A DNA stretch of 64,000 bases from Trissonchulus latispiculum (taxonomy: Eukaryota > Nematoda > Enoplea > Enoplida > Ironidae), in the NCBI GenBank assembly GCA_030248195.1, contig JASAND010016667.1, forward strand, positions 51,160-115,159, read 5' to 3'. Both the position numbers and the translations under genes were made by a program. This document shows positions 32,676 through 44,435 of the stretch, one piece after another. Position 1 is the stretch's first letter. Each line of letters begins with the position of its first letter. Below the pieces are notes generated by a model. That model was not told the DNA's origin, did no database searches, and saw nothing but the letters and a program-made list of their open reading frames with translations.

Positions 32676-32986
32676 TAGGGATGCACCGGGGCCTGGCATT
32701 TTGACTTTTTTGACAATTTTTGACATTTTTGACCAAAATTTTGAATTTTCGTAAGTCAAAAAGTGTTACAAATCGTCTGTTTCCCCGCTGATATGAATGA
32801 AAACAACGATAGTAACGTTTGTATATAAAAAATTATTGAAAATTTAAATTCTTAAGAAAATTTTTGAAAATTTTCGATTTGGATTCCCAATTTCTAGCCC
32901 CCGGCCCCGGTACCGGGGCCAAGGTGGCCCCGACCCCGATGAGGTCCCTGCCCGGCCCCGGTAGTTGCGGCCCCGGTGCATCTCTA
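32676..32986. mobile_element. 311-bp hAT-like MITE, TAGGGATGCACCGGGGCC ends
   Basis: TAGGGATGCACCGGGGCC and GGCCCCGGTGCATCTCTA are flanked by ATAATTAT (32668-32675 and 32987-32994). CCGG/GGCC words cluster near the right end (32898-32975). A diverged relative of the left end lies at about 38414 (TAGGGATGCACCTGGG). Confidence 0.92.
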
Positions 32987-34167
32987 ATAATTATATGTGT
33001 GAAGATGTGGAACATTAAAAAACTAAAAGGGCTTGGGAACTCCGGAACTTGGGTTTAGACTAGACTCCTCTAGGAATTAAACTAGAGCACTTCTCTATTT
33101 ACTTGTGAGGTTAGACGAACAGTCGTTTTTGGAATAAATCACTGATTAGTTTCTTTCAGTTGCTACAATTTACAACACTGAAGACAACTTATCTATATAT
33201 TCTAAGATGAAGTAATCAACTTGGCGCTGGAATCCGCAATAAGATTAAGAACGCAAATATACGGGGGTCTGGAAGCCGCCCCCCTAAGTGCGCTGCTTTT
33301 GAACTTTTGAAGAAATATATACTGCTTTTGAAATCCATATTTTCTGGCAACCTTTGCACAAAATTTTCTTCCAGTCTTAGCTGGTTCTACTTCCAGTCTA
33401 GCTGCTTCAATCTTGCGTCAGGACAAATTGTCAACTGGAAAGAAAAACGCGTCAACGGCGCAAAATTTTTAAAAATGTATATATATACAAGGAAAAACGC
33501 GTCGAAGGCGTAATTTTTTGAAAATGAAAATGATAAACGTGCCGAAGGCTCAAAATTTCTCAAAAAGTGCCATGGAGAACTCGCCGAATACGCAAAATTT
33601 TTGAAAAAATGTACTGGAGAATTTCGAATTACTAAATTTAAACTGTTTTATCCGAATTTTCGAACGACCGACCACCAAAACCCCCTTGCATACGCCTATG
33701 GCCCAACTGAAAGGTAAAGCTTTTGAGAATTTGAAAGGCTTGAAATGTATTTTTGAGCACGTTTTGCAAAAATTTCGGAAAGTATTTTGTTGTATAAAAT
33801 TTATTTTTTCACTGTGTAAATTAATTTTTTGTTGTATTTTGTATCTAAAGACAAATAGAAAAATTTCCTGCCTTCACCGCAAGGCTCGGCGAGAGCAGAT
33901 AATTTTGAGAAATGTCATGTTTGAAACACATTTTTGCAGTTTTCTTTTAGTTTAACTTCAAATCTTTTTTACATCCAGTTTGCTTTCCATGCGTTGGGTT
34001 AATTTTTCTTATTTCCGAATCCTGACGGGGCATGCGGCCGCATGCCCCGCATGCCCCCTGGCTGCGCCCCTGGGGGCAACACAATTTCGGGGGGGGGGGG
34101 GGGGGAATTCCCCCATTCCCCCCCTGGCTACGCGCCTGACTGTACGTACATATACGAACGAATAACA

Positions 34168-34787
34168 CAGGGTTTTTTGTGCATTTTACTGTGCATATGC
34201 ACACTTTTTTTCCAAAATGCACACTCGAATTTAAAAATGCACACATAAATGCACAGTCAAATTTTGCTTCCGCTATCCACAAAATGCTCTAAAAAATTTC
34301 CAAAGTGCTTTAAATTTTAAAAAAAGCTCTAGCTTTTAGCTGGAGGCTGCCGCCCCCAGACCCCCGCTTTTTCTTACGTACTATTTTTCGGTCATGGCAA
34401 CGTCGCAACAACCTTTCTTTGTTTTATTCTTCCTCACTAAAGCCACTAATTATTGAAATATTTCTGCTTTAGATTGTTAAGTACATATTTATACTAGTGT
34501 GCGTTCCTTCATCGTCAAAAATAAAAGGCTGGATTAAGCCTATTTTTCTCAAAGCATTTCTTTACATTTTATTCCTCTACAACGGTTCGACGTGTGCAAT
34601 GCTAGCTCTCTTATTGCCGTTTGTTAATCTGTTAAAATGGTAAGAAATTGTTCATAAAAATTTCTTTCGTGTTCAAAATTCCAAAAAATTCCCAACTTCT
34701 GGGGAACTCCGCCCCCAGACCTCCCCGGCGTCGACTTTCAATCTAATTTCTGCATTATATATATACGTTATATACATTATACGTTAG

Positions 34788-34818
<31 letters not shown>

Positions 34819-35302
34819 TATATATATATTAAATGGTTACCCGGAGAACAGGGCTGAATTACACCAATATGTAATTTCAGCTCGGATTTTATCGTTACTT
34901 TGAAGAAATTCTTGAATTATATAAGTAAATTTGGCAGCAAATTGACAATCCTATGTTGATTTTATGTTATTCAAAATTTTGCGCTTAATAGGTTCACAGC
35001 ATTGCAGATGTCAAAACCCGACACCTATATACGTTAGTTTGTATAGTTCTGCATTTGCCTAAATATCAGTATATATACGTGTGCTAACCAGTTAAGATTT
35101 AAAATCGTCATCAAAACATCAACTAAAGCGTGGGATTCCAGTTGAAGTCAAAAATGCGTAGAACACAAAATTACGGCCAAAAATTTACGTTATAGTTCAA
35201 AATAAGCAATTTTTTAAAAATGCACACATTTTTTCCAAAATGCACACTATTTTTTAAAAATGCACAAAAAATGCACACTTGTCCGCAACCAAAAAAACCC
35301 TG
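34168..35302. mobile_element. hAT-like element, CAGGGTTTTTTGTGCAT family, copy 1
   Basis: CAGGGTTTTTTGTGCATTTT and the inverted right end ACCAAAAAAACCCTG are flanked by GAATAACA (34160-34167 and 35303-35310). Subterminal AATGCACA words occur at both ends, and two GC-rich hairpins lie inside at about 34345 and 34697. No ORF. A T-run followed by TA repeats lies at about 34787-34830. Confidence 0.92.
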
Positions 35303-35579
35303 GAATAACAATAAACGTAGGTGATGATGCTTGCGAAACATCTATCAAATAAGGAATTACTCGAAAACTACGTATTCAATTACGAAGACAAGACAAGAAT
35401 TTAAATCCATTTGGCCCTTTTAGTACTAAATATTGCCCTGAAAAATCGCTCAGAAGGTAAGCTTCAAAATTTTTAGGATTAGCCGGAGATTTTGCCGTTT
35501 TTAACACAGTATAAATATGTTTCGACGAATTATAGGGGGCGCCATAGCTTTAACCTTAAAAATGAAATAGGACAAGAAT

Positions 35580-36730
35580 AAAAATGTGAATAGAATAATA
35601 AAAATGTGAATAGAATCAAGAATAAAAAATGATTGTGCATGAAAAATGCCATATGGGTGACATTAGGTTTTAAGCAGACATAGGATTAGGATAAAAACGT
35701 TAATATGGGAGGGGTAGGTAGTAAACGACAACAGGACTATATTACAAGAACAAAAAGTGCTCCTTCGTCGCATGTAAAATACATATGAGTCTTCGTAGGC
35801 AGGTTGTACATAAGCAAAAACTAGCCTGTAAAATACATATGAGTTCCGTAGGGAGGTTGTAAATTAAGGAAAACAAGTTGCAACCGCTTAACATATGAGC
35901 CTACTATAGACCGCAAAGTAAAGCCTACTATGGACCTCCAGGAAGCGGTTACCGAACTGACCCCTCAGACGGTCAAGTGGAACCAGCCCAGCAACTTGGG
36001 CTACTCGGGCAGCAAAACTGATAGCGGGAATCGATTCTCCGTCTCAAAAAACCTTTGTATGCAAAATTTGAGCCACCCATGTAGCAAAATAAGCGAAAAA
36101 ATTAAGTTCAAAGTTCGACCCAAAATTCACCAACTTTGGCCGGCCAGTACCGAAAAATTACGCACAGAGACGGAAAATCATATAGCATTTGAACGACCCC
36201 GATATGTGTACTGTTTAACCATATAGTCAGTATTACCCCATATATAGCCCAATCTGACTTATTAAGGCGCCTTTGAAGCATACTTTTTGGCCATTTTAGC
36301 GTTTTGGCCGACTTTGGCCCCCAGCCAAAACTTTTTCCGGCTCTGGGAGGCATAAAAACTAGCTTATTTTCTTATTTTTGATTTGTACTACAAGAATATA
36401 TATGGGTTTCATAGGCAAAAATTTTTCTATCTGTAGTTATTCAAGCTACAAAACCCCCTTATGAGACACCAAAGCGAGAAACCGGAAAAAAACATCACTC
36501 TCGTAAGCGATTTTTGGCATAACTTTTTAACGGAAAGTGGTACGGGGATGAAACTTCAGGAACATACTAAACTCGACACGTACAATTTTTTGCGCACATA
36601 ATCTGCGCAGGATCTGCGCAGGAATCTGCGCAGCTTCTGCGCAGCCTTGTTTTACACGGTCATTCGACCATTTTCACTCATATTATAGAGGTCGCTACCG
36701 AGACCCCTATGATTAAAAGAGCACTAATAT
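35580..36730. repeat. composite-element copy C (fragment)
   Basis: Left part: units of about 70-100 bp with GTAAAATACATATGAGT (35770-35905). Middle: GAAGCGGTTACCGAACTG and CAGCCCAGCAACTTGGGC (35938-36010) and GAACGACCCCGATATG (about 36192). Right part: repeated CTGCGCAGGAT words (36600-36645) and a terminal hairpin at 36684-36711. An inverted relative lies at 48110-49190. Confidence 0.6.
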
Positions 36731-38581
36731 TAACCAGCTTCGCTGAACAACCCATATTCGCGGTCACTTATGCTCCGCTCCGCATTTGACCGTTATTGGC
36801 GTAAGTTACGTATAGATTCGTCAGCTTTCCAGGCAAGTTTGCTGATTTTGAAATATTAACCTTACTTCAAGCCAGGGTTTTTTTGTGTAAAATACTGTGT
36901 ATTTACACAAAAAAATTAATTTACACAGTGAAAAACTAATTTGCACAACAAAATACACAGCCAAATTTTCGAAAATTTTTACAAAAAGTGCTCTGAAAAA
37001 ATAGTTTTCAAGTCTTTAAGTTTTAAAAAAGCTCTAACTTGGCACGGGGCTGCCGCCCCCAGACCCCCGCCTGTTTCCAATGGCTTTGAATGGTTTTCTG
37101 CATTTCTGCATCAACATGGTTATGGGTGTTTTATTCTCCTAAGTCTTAATGCTTCTACTTATACAGTTGCGTATAATTTATTTTCGTACTGCGTGCGAAT
37201 ATTCGTAAATAGCTAGTATTTATTCGTATTTAACTATACATATGTTTTCTGAAGCTAGTATATATTATTCAATATGATTTCTTGTTTATCTCTTGTATAT
37301 ATAATAATAAAAGCAGTCAGAGCTCAGAGCCTAAAAATAGTTGCCATACAACCCAAGAAATATTCAATACGAAAGCTAAAGGAATACAACTTTTCAATGC
37401 CGTTTCTGCCGTTAATTTAAAAAATTTCTCAACTTCTGGTGGGCTCCGCCCCCAGACCCCCCCCTCCGTTGTATAATTGTTTTCTGCATTGCGACATGAT
37501 TATATATAGGTGTTCCATTGTATCTGCAAGTATATATATACTTCTGCTTATCCAGTTGCGTATAATTTATTTACGTACAGCGTGCAAATATTAGTAAGAC
37601 AGTATAGTATAGCTAGTATATACATATGTACGGTTCAATATCGTTTCTTGTACATATCATGTATCATAAAAAGCAGTGTGAGCCATAAAATTGTTGCTGT
37701 CTAGCACAATAAATATTCAAAGCGAAAGCTAAAGGAATACAACTTTTCAATGCCGTTTCTGCCGTTAATTTAAAAAAAATTTCTCAACTTCTGGGGGGCT
37801 GCGCCCCCCAGACCCCCCTCCATGTATAATTGGTGTGTCTGTACTATATGGAGCCGTCCCCGGTAGCAGTTAAAGCATCGAACCTTAGTACGTGACCAGC
37901 AAGTTTGTGAAAAAATTATTCCAAAAAGTTGGAAAAATAAAGAATTCGTTTCAGGAGGCGAAGTGTTTTTCAGAAATTTGAATTTGTCCAATCTTATTTT
38001 TGACATTTAATGAATTAATCTTTTTAAACATTTCCATTATGAATTCTATTGCAATTTACAAAATTCAGTGCCTCACCCGATGAAAATTTGAAAATAGGGC
38101 AAAATAGGGATTTTACCAGTAAAATATAGGGCGAAATATAGGGATACTTAACTCTTGTTACAAGCGAACTTCCAGCAACTTTTTTATGCACACACAATAT
38201 GTGAGTTTACGGAGTGAGGCAAACTCCTACCTTAAGGTTTAAACCAAACCTAAGCAGGTTATTCAGTTTTTTTCAGAATTCACAAAATTCCCGGTTAAAG
38301 TTTTTCGACAAGTTATTGGTGCTAAAAAGGAATTTCAGAAAATTTTTGAAACTTGTTGAAAATTCCAATAGTATCCCTCTGCAATAGTAACGATATATAT
38401 CCATCGATCAAAACTAGGGATGCACCTGGGACAGGTCAGGCCCCGATCTCGAGCTCCCGAGATTTTGTGATATCTTTTAATGACTGTAGGACATATATAT
38501 TTTGACCAAAATTTTAAAATTCGAAAGTCCAAAGTATGGCAAATGAACTGTTAACAAGTTTCGATTGCTCACCGATTTGAA

Positions 38582-38585
<4 letters not shown>

Positions 38586-38647
<62 letters not shown>
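38586..38647. repeat. TA dinucleotide microsatellite
   Basis: Uninterrupted (TA)n of about 60 bp. Confidence 0.98.
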
Positions 38648-38651
<4 letters not shown>

Positions 38652-39216
38652 AGCGTCCACTGGTAGATCCAAGAATTTTCGAATGGAGGTGCGGTGCTTC
38701 ACGAGCAAACGTTCGCAAGGCTGAAGTTGAAGAAATGTTTTGTTTTTACAATAAAATCCGTCATAAAATCTTTAATTGTTTGCAATTCGAAGAACCGCTA
38801 AAATTTCTATAAGTCTGGCAATTTCAAGGCCAAAATTTTCTACACAAACTTCGGGCGCATTTCACGCTTCTTCTTCATAAATAGTATAAATATGCTATTA
38901 AGAAGAAGAAAATTCGAGCCAGCGGCGAGCAATTTTTTGGTCCTTTTTCCCATTTTTCTCCTTAATTTTTTCTAAATTTGAACCAAGACGGGCAGGGGGC
39001 GGCCGCAGCCCCCTGGCTCCGACCTGTAAGCGTCTGTATTGTTGCATTGCGTTTGTATTCTTATTGCAATATTTGAATTTTTCAGAAAAGTTTCAATTTG
39101 GACTCAAGTCTTTCAGGTCCTGATGAGGTCCGAGATCGACCCGACGCATAAGTGATGGGAAAAATCTAAGTAATTTTAAAAACGAGCCTAAGATTACACT
39201 AAAAAACTATATCTAA

Positions 39217-39563
39217 CTGGGCTTATTCTAGTGGGGGGGGGTGGGGGGGCCCCCCCATAAACACCCTTCCCCCCCCCAAAAATCGTTCCCCCCCCCAAAA
39301 ATCGCCCCCCCCAAAAAAGTGGGTGCCCCTTTTGGTACCAAATTTTGCCCTGAAAAAATCGCTCAGAAGGCCAAATTTTCAAAAATTTTCCGGCTTCGCC
39401 GGAGATTTTTACTCAATTTTTGCCCTTTTCAACACTAAATCTGCTTATTTTTGCTATGAAAATCAACTTTTATAGTATATGCCAGAAAAATAACGCTATT
39501 TTTAGCATATTTTTCGAAAAATTTTCGCCCCCCCCCAAGAAAAAATCCCTAGAATAAGCCCAG
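39217..39563. mobile_element. G/C-ended MITE with 5-bp duplication, CTGGGCTTATTCTAG family
   Basis: CTGGGCTTATTCTAG and CTAGAATAAGCCCAG are perfect inverted ends flanked by TCTAA (39212-39216 and 39564-39568). Inside each end lie G-runs and C-runs around an AT-rich core with GGCTTCGCCGGAGATTTTTA. Confidence 0.92.
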
Positions 39564-41143
39564 TCTAAGTTTTCCGCAATTTTTTTGGGGAAAAGCTAAC
39601 CCTTTTTGTGTATGAAATTTTCAGAGAATGGTGATTTTGGGAAAAATAGCTAATTCTGCTGCCAAAAGCATTGAAAAGACAACGAGGTTGTCATTGTACG
39701 CTGGCATGTTTTTAGTCATTTTAAGCTTAGAAACAGCGATTTTTCGCGTTTTTACATAAAAATGCTGATTTTTCGCTAAAAATTTAGGTAAATTTATGCC
39801 TTCGGCTCGCCCCCCCGCCCACTTTTTGGAAGCCCCCCACTTTCAAAACCCTAAAAAAATGCCAGGTACGTAGCATCAGTACGACCTTGCCTCGACTTTT
39901 GCGAAACGATTTAGTGCAAACATGGTCTTCCTCAAACTTAAAAAATTCGCAGAAATCGTTGACTCAAAGATGACGAAAAGAGCTCTAACAGAGAGCTACT
40001 TATATGCATCTGCATTAAAAACTGTGCGCCGCAGGCGAAATTTTTTCCTTTAAAAATTAACCTCAAGTGTTAAAGCAAGAAAGTTTAGTTCTGTAAAGGT
40101 TGAATTGACAACAGTTTGTCCTGAAAATAGGGGAAATTAGGGCGATTTCGCTCAATATAGGGAAAAATAGGGCGACTCCGAAAAAATAGGGAAAAAATAG
40201 GAAAATAGGGATAGTTGAAGCCCTGAAAATTTTCTCAACTTCTGGGGGGCTCCGCCCACCAGACCCCCCTCTTGGCTTCTTTCGAAATGTTACACAAGTG
40301 CAGTTGGCATAACTTTGGCTTGAATGATCCGAAAATAACATTGTAGCAAGAAAATAACGTCTAAATGTATTTTATTTTATATTACAGTTGAAAAACGACA
40401 CTTTTAAATTTTACACAGCTTCAAACAAAAATACACAGTGAAATTTAAATTTACACAAGATTTACACAGGTCCGATTTTGAAAAAAAACCCTGCTTCAAG
40501 CGTTTTATTCTGCGCTGCTAGCGTAGAATTTGTGGTATCAAGTTTTACTGTATACAGTGCGCGCAACGCGGCGAATACAGAGAAACGTCAATTTATTGTG
40601 GCGCGTACTGTACGTATGTTGTATTAAGTTAATGCGTAGTATCCTAAGTATATAATTATTAACTATATATATATATTACGAGCACAACTACATAGTTGCA
40701 GACGCACAGTTATGCTCACAAAATGGTAAACTATTACTGAAGAACTGCCGTTAGCATCAGTCTTGGCGGCGTCCGCGAACATGGGTTGTTCAGCGAAGCT
40801 TGTCCTTAACCTAGTCCTCCTGGCATTTACAACCTCGCCCCTCCCATATTAAATTTTTAAAAATTAGTCCAATATCCGCTTAAAACCTAATGCCACCCAT
40901 ATTGCAGTTTTCATGCTTCATCGGAGCATTTTATTCTTGTATAAATGTATACTACAAAAATAGCGTATATAGCTGTTTACCATAATATTTTTGTAGTTTT
41001 GAAAAATCTTCAACCTCGCCAAAATTTCTCGTCCCTCCCAAAGAAAAATTCCCGACTGAGCCCTGATATTCCATTACGCACTTACGGAAAGATAGCAAAG
41101 CATAAATAGTATAGTATATTCTTTCGGTCAGCATAACACTCAC

Positions 41144-41514
41144 CTTTCCATCCTCATACCAAATCAATGCATGATTTCGACTCAGCACTTTACAGTCAAA
41201 TATGGCATTATCCGGGGCTGGTCGGATTCGGGCCACTGAGCGACCAATTTTGGTCGCCTCTTCAGAGAGAGTGACACGACGCTCATCAAAGGGATGCGAC
41301 TGCTGACAGCAGGCGAACACCGCCAAAGCACCGCCGCCAGTCAATCTGGCGCCCTCGCTGACGGCATTGGCGGGAACGGACGGTTGTCCTCCGGACACAA
41401 CAGAACTGTTGCCTCCTCCGACCGAATGCTCTACCAGAAATCCGACGCCGCCAACATTCACCCCATTGTTCAACATTGGTGTCATGGCATCCTCCGTATA
41501 ATCAGTCGCTTGCT
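41144..41514 (-). CDS. SLMAP: SLMAP homologue, first coding exon (FHA N-terminal half)
   Basis: Coding most likely starts at the ATG of MTPMLNNGVN (41485), which has a good context (GCCATGA) and follows a plausible acceptor (TATTACAG) at 41515; an in-frame ATG at 41536 is the alternative. After a Gly/Ser/Val-rich leader come ALAVFACCQQSHPFDERRVT, TKIGRSVARIRPAPDNAIF and CKVLSRNHALIWYEDGK. These match the start of the SLMAP FHA domain, with the GR and S..H phosphopeptide-binding residues in place. The exon ends in phase 0 at donor GTGAGTG and joins the exon at 30855-31002 exactly where FYLKDTK should continue. The leader is lineage-specific. Confidence 0.92.
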
Positions 41515-42370
41515 CTGTAATATCAACACACGACAATCAGCTTACAAGGTATATGTTTCAGGGATTTTTCGCCGTGGGGGGGATTGCAAAAATGAGCCGA
41601 AATGTGTTATTTTTGGCGTATTTGGTAGGTAGAAACACAGACACTTTAAAAACCCTATATAAATGTACAAATTTTTTTCAAAATTTACCTAAAAACCCTA
41701 TTTTCTGTTGACTTTTGAAGTCTGGGAGCCGGAAGGGCACTAATCCTGGAGGGGGTTATTCTGGGGGGGGGGGCATCCAGTCTGGGAGCCGGAAAGTGCG
41801 CAATGACACACTTTTTTCTGAAAAGGGCAAAAAGTTTTGGCTTGCGAGCGACAAAAAGAAAGGTTACTGAAACTTAGACGCTCAAAATGCTCAGAAAAAC
41901 TTCTACTGGCTCTCTATTTTACAAAAATCTCTATTTTACTGGGGGCTTCGCCCCCAGACCCCCGTGGTTGCTTCGGCATATACCTACTGTTGTTATCTTT
42001 AGGTTGGAACCTAACAATTACTAAACATGTTAGCACTAGCATAAGAACACCCGTGGTTAACGTGTGGATTACGTAATCTAACTCGGATGTGAAACTCTTA
42101 ATGTATAATTTAATATAAAGTACATATATAACTGACTGCCAACTTTTAATGTTAGGTTGGTAATTTATGAATAAATACTCGCCCGTTAATATAAACTTCA
42201 ACAGGAGGTTATATGACAGTTCGCTTTGTTTCATCCGTGCTGTCACAACCCGCTTACGGCTCGAAAAAGCATTTAAATAGAGATGCTCTAGGTTGAGCCC
42301 TGAAAATTATACGCAAGTCCAGAATGAGAACTTTTTCTAATATCTTATTCGATGGAAAATGTTCCAGGCT
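41515..42370. other. region upstream of SLMAP coding start
   Basis: Possible 5' UTR intron. It holds a duplicated CAGTCTGGGAGCCGGAA word (about 41725 and 41777), a G-run and one GC-rich hairpin (about 41938-41965). No promoter element is convincing. Confidence 0.35.
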
Positions 42371-43447
42371 CAGGGTTTTTTGTGCATATGCACACTTTTT
42401 TCCAAAATGCACACTCAAATTTAAAAATGCACACATAAATGCACAGTCAAATTTTGCTTCCGCTAACCACAAAATGCTCTAAAAAATTTCCAAAGTGCTT
42501 AAAATATTTTAAAAAGATCTAGCTTTTAGCTGGGGGCTGCGGCCTTCAGACCCCCGCTTCCCTTACTATTTTTCGGTCATGGCATGGCCGCAACGACCTT
42601 ACTTTGTTTCATTCTTCTTCACTAAAGCCACTAATTAATTATTGAAATATTTTTGCTTTAGGTTGTCTGTAAGTATTTATACATATTATATATACTGTGC
42701 GTTCCTTCATCGTCAAAAAAACGGCTGAAGCCATTTTCTCTTAAACTTAAATTTCTTTACATTTTCTTCCTCTACAACGGTTCGTCGCGTATAATGCTAG
42801 CCCTTTCATTTCCGTTTATTAATCAGTTAAAACGGTAAGAAATTGTTCATAAAAATTTCTTTCGTGTCCTAAATTCCAAAAAATTCTCAGCTTTTGGGGG
42901 ACTCCGCCCCCCAGACCCCACGGCATCGAGTTTCAATCAAATTTCTTCTTTATATAGATGTTAGCAGGGCTGAATTACATCAATCCGCAATTTCAGCTCG
43001 GAATTTTATCGTTACTTTGAAATTCTTGAATTATATATACATAATTATATAAGTACAGTTACGTATAATTTGGCAGTAAATTGACAACCCTATCTTGATT
43101 TTATGTTCTTCACAATTTTTGCTGCATTGCAGATGTCGAAACCCGACACCTATATACGTTATATAATCTGTTAGTTATGCATTTGCGTAAATATCAGTAT
43201 ATATATATATATATATACGTGTGCTAACCAGTTAAGATCTAAAATCATGATTAAAACATCAACTATATAAAGCGTGGGATTCCAGATAAAGCCAAAAATA
43301 GGTAGAATACAAATTTACGGCCAAAAATGTACGTTATAGTTCAAAATAAGCAATTTTTTAAAAATGCACACATTTTTTCCAAAATGCACACTATTTTTTA
43401 AAAATGCACAAAAAATGCACACTTGTCCGCGACCAAAAAAAACCCTG
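42371..43447. mobile_element. hAT-like element, CAGGGTTTTTTGTGCAT family, copy 2
   Basis: CAGGGTTTTTTGTGCATATG and the inverted right end ACCAAAAAAAACCCTG are flanked by TCCAGGCT (42363-42370 and 43448-43455). It is collinear with 34168-35302, including AATGCACA words and two hairpins (about 42527 and 42893). It sits inside an older relative whose right end, CCAAAAAACCCTG, is at about 44210. Confidence 0.92.
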
Positions 43448-44211
43448 TCCAGGCTGGTTTTTTCTGCGTCAGGGGTTGCGTCATGGCGCAAATTTTTTTC
43501 GTGTGACACAAATGAAATTAGCCCTGACGCAAGCCTGGCGCAGCTGGTTTTGAACTTCAACAACTAGAGGCAAAATTGTGCAAAGTTGCTGGAAAAATTG
43601 TGTTCCAAACGTGATATTTCTAAAAATTTTCTACTGGAGGCTGCGCCCCCAGATCCCCGCATGTCTGCCTTCTTACTTGTTTGCAGATTGCTACGATGAC
43701 TGACAAGCTAATATTTTATTTATTCATTGAATGTAAGGGCGCATGTAGCAGCGGCAACAGCTTGCAAGTCTTGCAGATGTAGCACTTAAAAATATTTTAA
43801 TATACATTCGACATTGAAATAACCGGCCATACTTATATAATACCTCATCAACTGGTCGCGAAAATGCTCTAAATAAATTCCTGGGAGAGTCTTTATTGCA
43901 AAAATTCTTCAACTTCAGGGGGGCTCCCCCCCAGACCCCCCGTGTTGGTTCTTTCTCTAGATCTTAATGCTTCACACACTAAGTCGGTTTTAATGACGCA
44001 AAATTTGAAAAACACGTGGAAAATGTGTTTAATGCTGTGTATTCTTAAGTTAAATATTGGTTAAACATTAAAATAATGTTTAAAATACTTATTAAATTGT
44101 TTAAAAATAAATTTAATTTTTGACGCAGTGACCCCAGTTCCTGACGCAATAAAATTTTTCCTGACGCAGCACTGGCGCAAATCGTGAAACCAAAAAACCC
44201 TGTTCCAGACT
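43448..44211. mobile_element. older hAT-like element with TGACGCA words, right portion
   Basis: Ends in CCAAAAAACCCTG followed by TTCCAGAC, close to TTCCAGGC at the left junction. TGACGCA/TGGCGCA words cluster at both ends (43465-43545 and 44125-44175). Two GC-rich hairpins lie inside. The left end is damaged by the insertion at 42371. Confidence 0.55.
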
Positions 44212-44435
44212 AATGTTTACTTGTTTTTGTAAAAACCAGTGAGGTGAGAAAATTTATGCAAGCAATAAAAATGCTCCCCCGGAGCATGAAAAAAGTAATA
44301 TGGGTGATGGTGAGGTTGTAAAATCAATAATGGATAATCCATTTATACGGAAAAGTTATAGTTCAAGAATAATTAGTCTGGTAAAAACCTCATTTCGGCG
44401 GATCGGCTGTTTGACTCAGCTGAAGTAGTCAGAAA

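Larger units (their letters stand above)
31448..34072. mobile_element. nested hAT-like element, CAGTGGCGCAGCCAG ends
   Basis: CAGTGGCGCAGCCAG and CTGGCTGCGCCCCTG are flanked by GGGGCAAC on both sides (31440-31447 and 34073-34080). It lies inside the element at 31106-34138, and it hosts the 311-bp element at 32676 and a region of TTTAATCC words (32098-32500). No transposase frame is recognised. Confidence 0.88.
31106..34138. mobile_element. outer hAT-like element, CACTAGCGTAGCCAG ends
   Basis: The left end CACTAGCGTAGCCAG and the right end CTGGCTACGCGCCTG are imperfect inverted repeats. They are flanked by an exact duplication ACTGTACG (31098-31105 and 34139-34146). Most of its length is the later insertion at 31448-34072; its own sequence amounts to about 410 bp. 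Confidence 0.88.
38066..40225. mobile_element. insertion with AAATAGGG subterminal words (probable hAT-like)
   Basis: The insert starts CAGTGCCTCACCC and ends GTTGAAGCCCTG. AAATAGGG words cluster at both ends (38090-38140 and 40130-40215). Flanks share AAAATT, and the uninterrupted relative at 55838 shows the empty site. It contains a TA dinucleotide microsatellite (38586-38647) and the MITE at 39217-39563. Confidence 0.65.
36873..40493. mobile_element. hAT-like element, CAGGGTTTTTTT family, interrupted copy
   Basis: Left end CAGGGTTTTTTTGTG and right end TTGAAAAAAAACCCTG are flanked by CTTCAAGC (36865-36872 and 40494-40501). Its ends and interior are collinear with the uninterrupted 1094-bp copy at 55005-56098. 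The extra length is mainly an insertion at about 38066-40225. Three internal tandem units each carry a GC-rich hairpin (about 37045, 37432 and 37790). Confidence 0.92.
31003..41143 (-). other. SLMAP intron, 10.1 kb, packed with transposons
   Basis: The donor is GTGAGTG at 41143 and the acceptor TTTTTAG at 31003. It contains five hAT-like insertions with exact 8-bp duplications, some nested, one CTGG-ended MITE with a 5-bp duplication, and part of a composite-element repeat. No other exon is recognised. Confidence 0.85.

Noticed and set aside
37282..37704. Short ORFs in 36.9-37.8 kb
   Set aside because: They fall within internal repeat units of a hAT-like element that also occurs at 55.0-56.1 kb, and they are not conserved as frames between the two copies.
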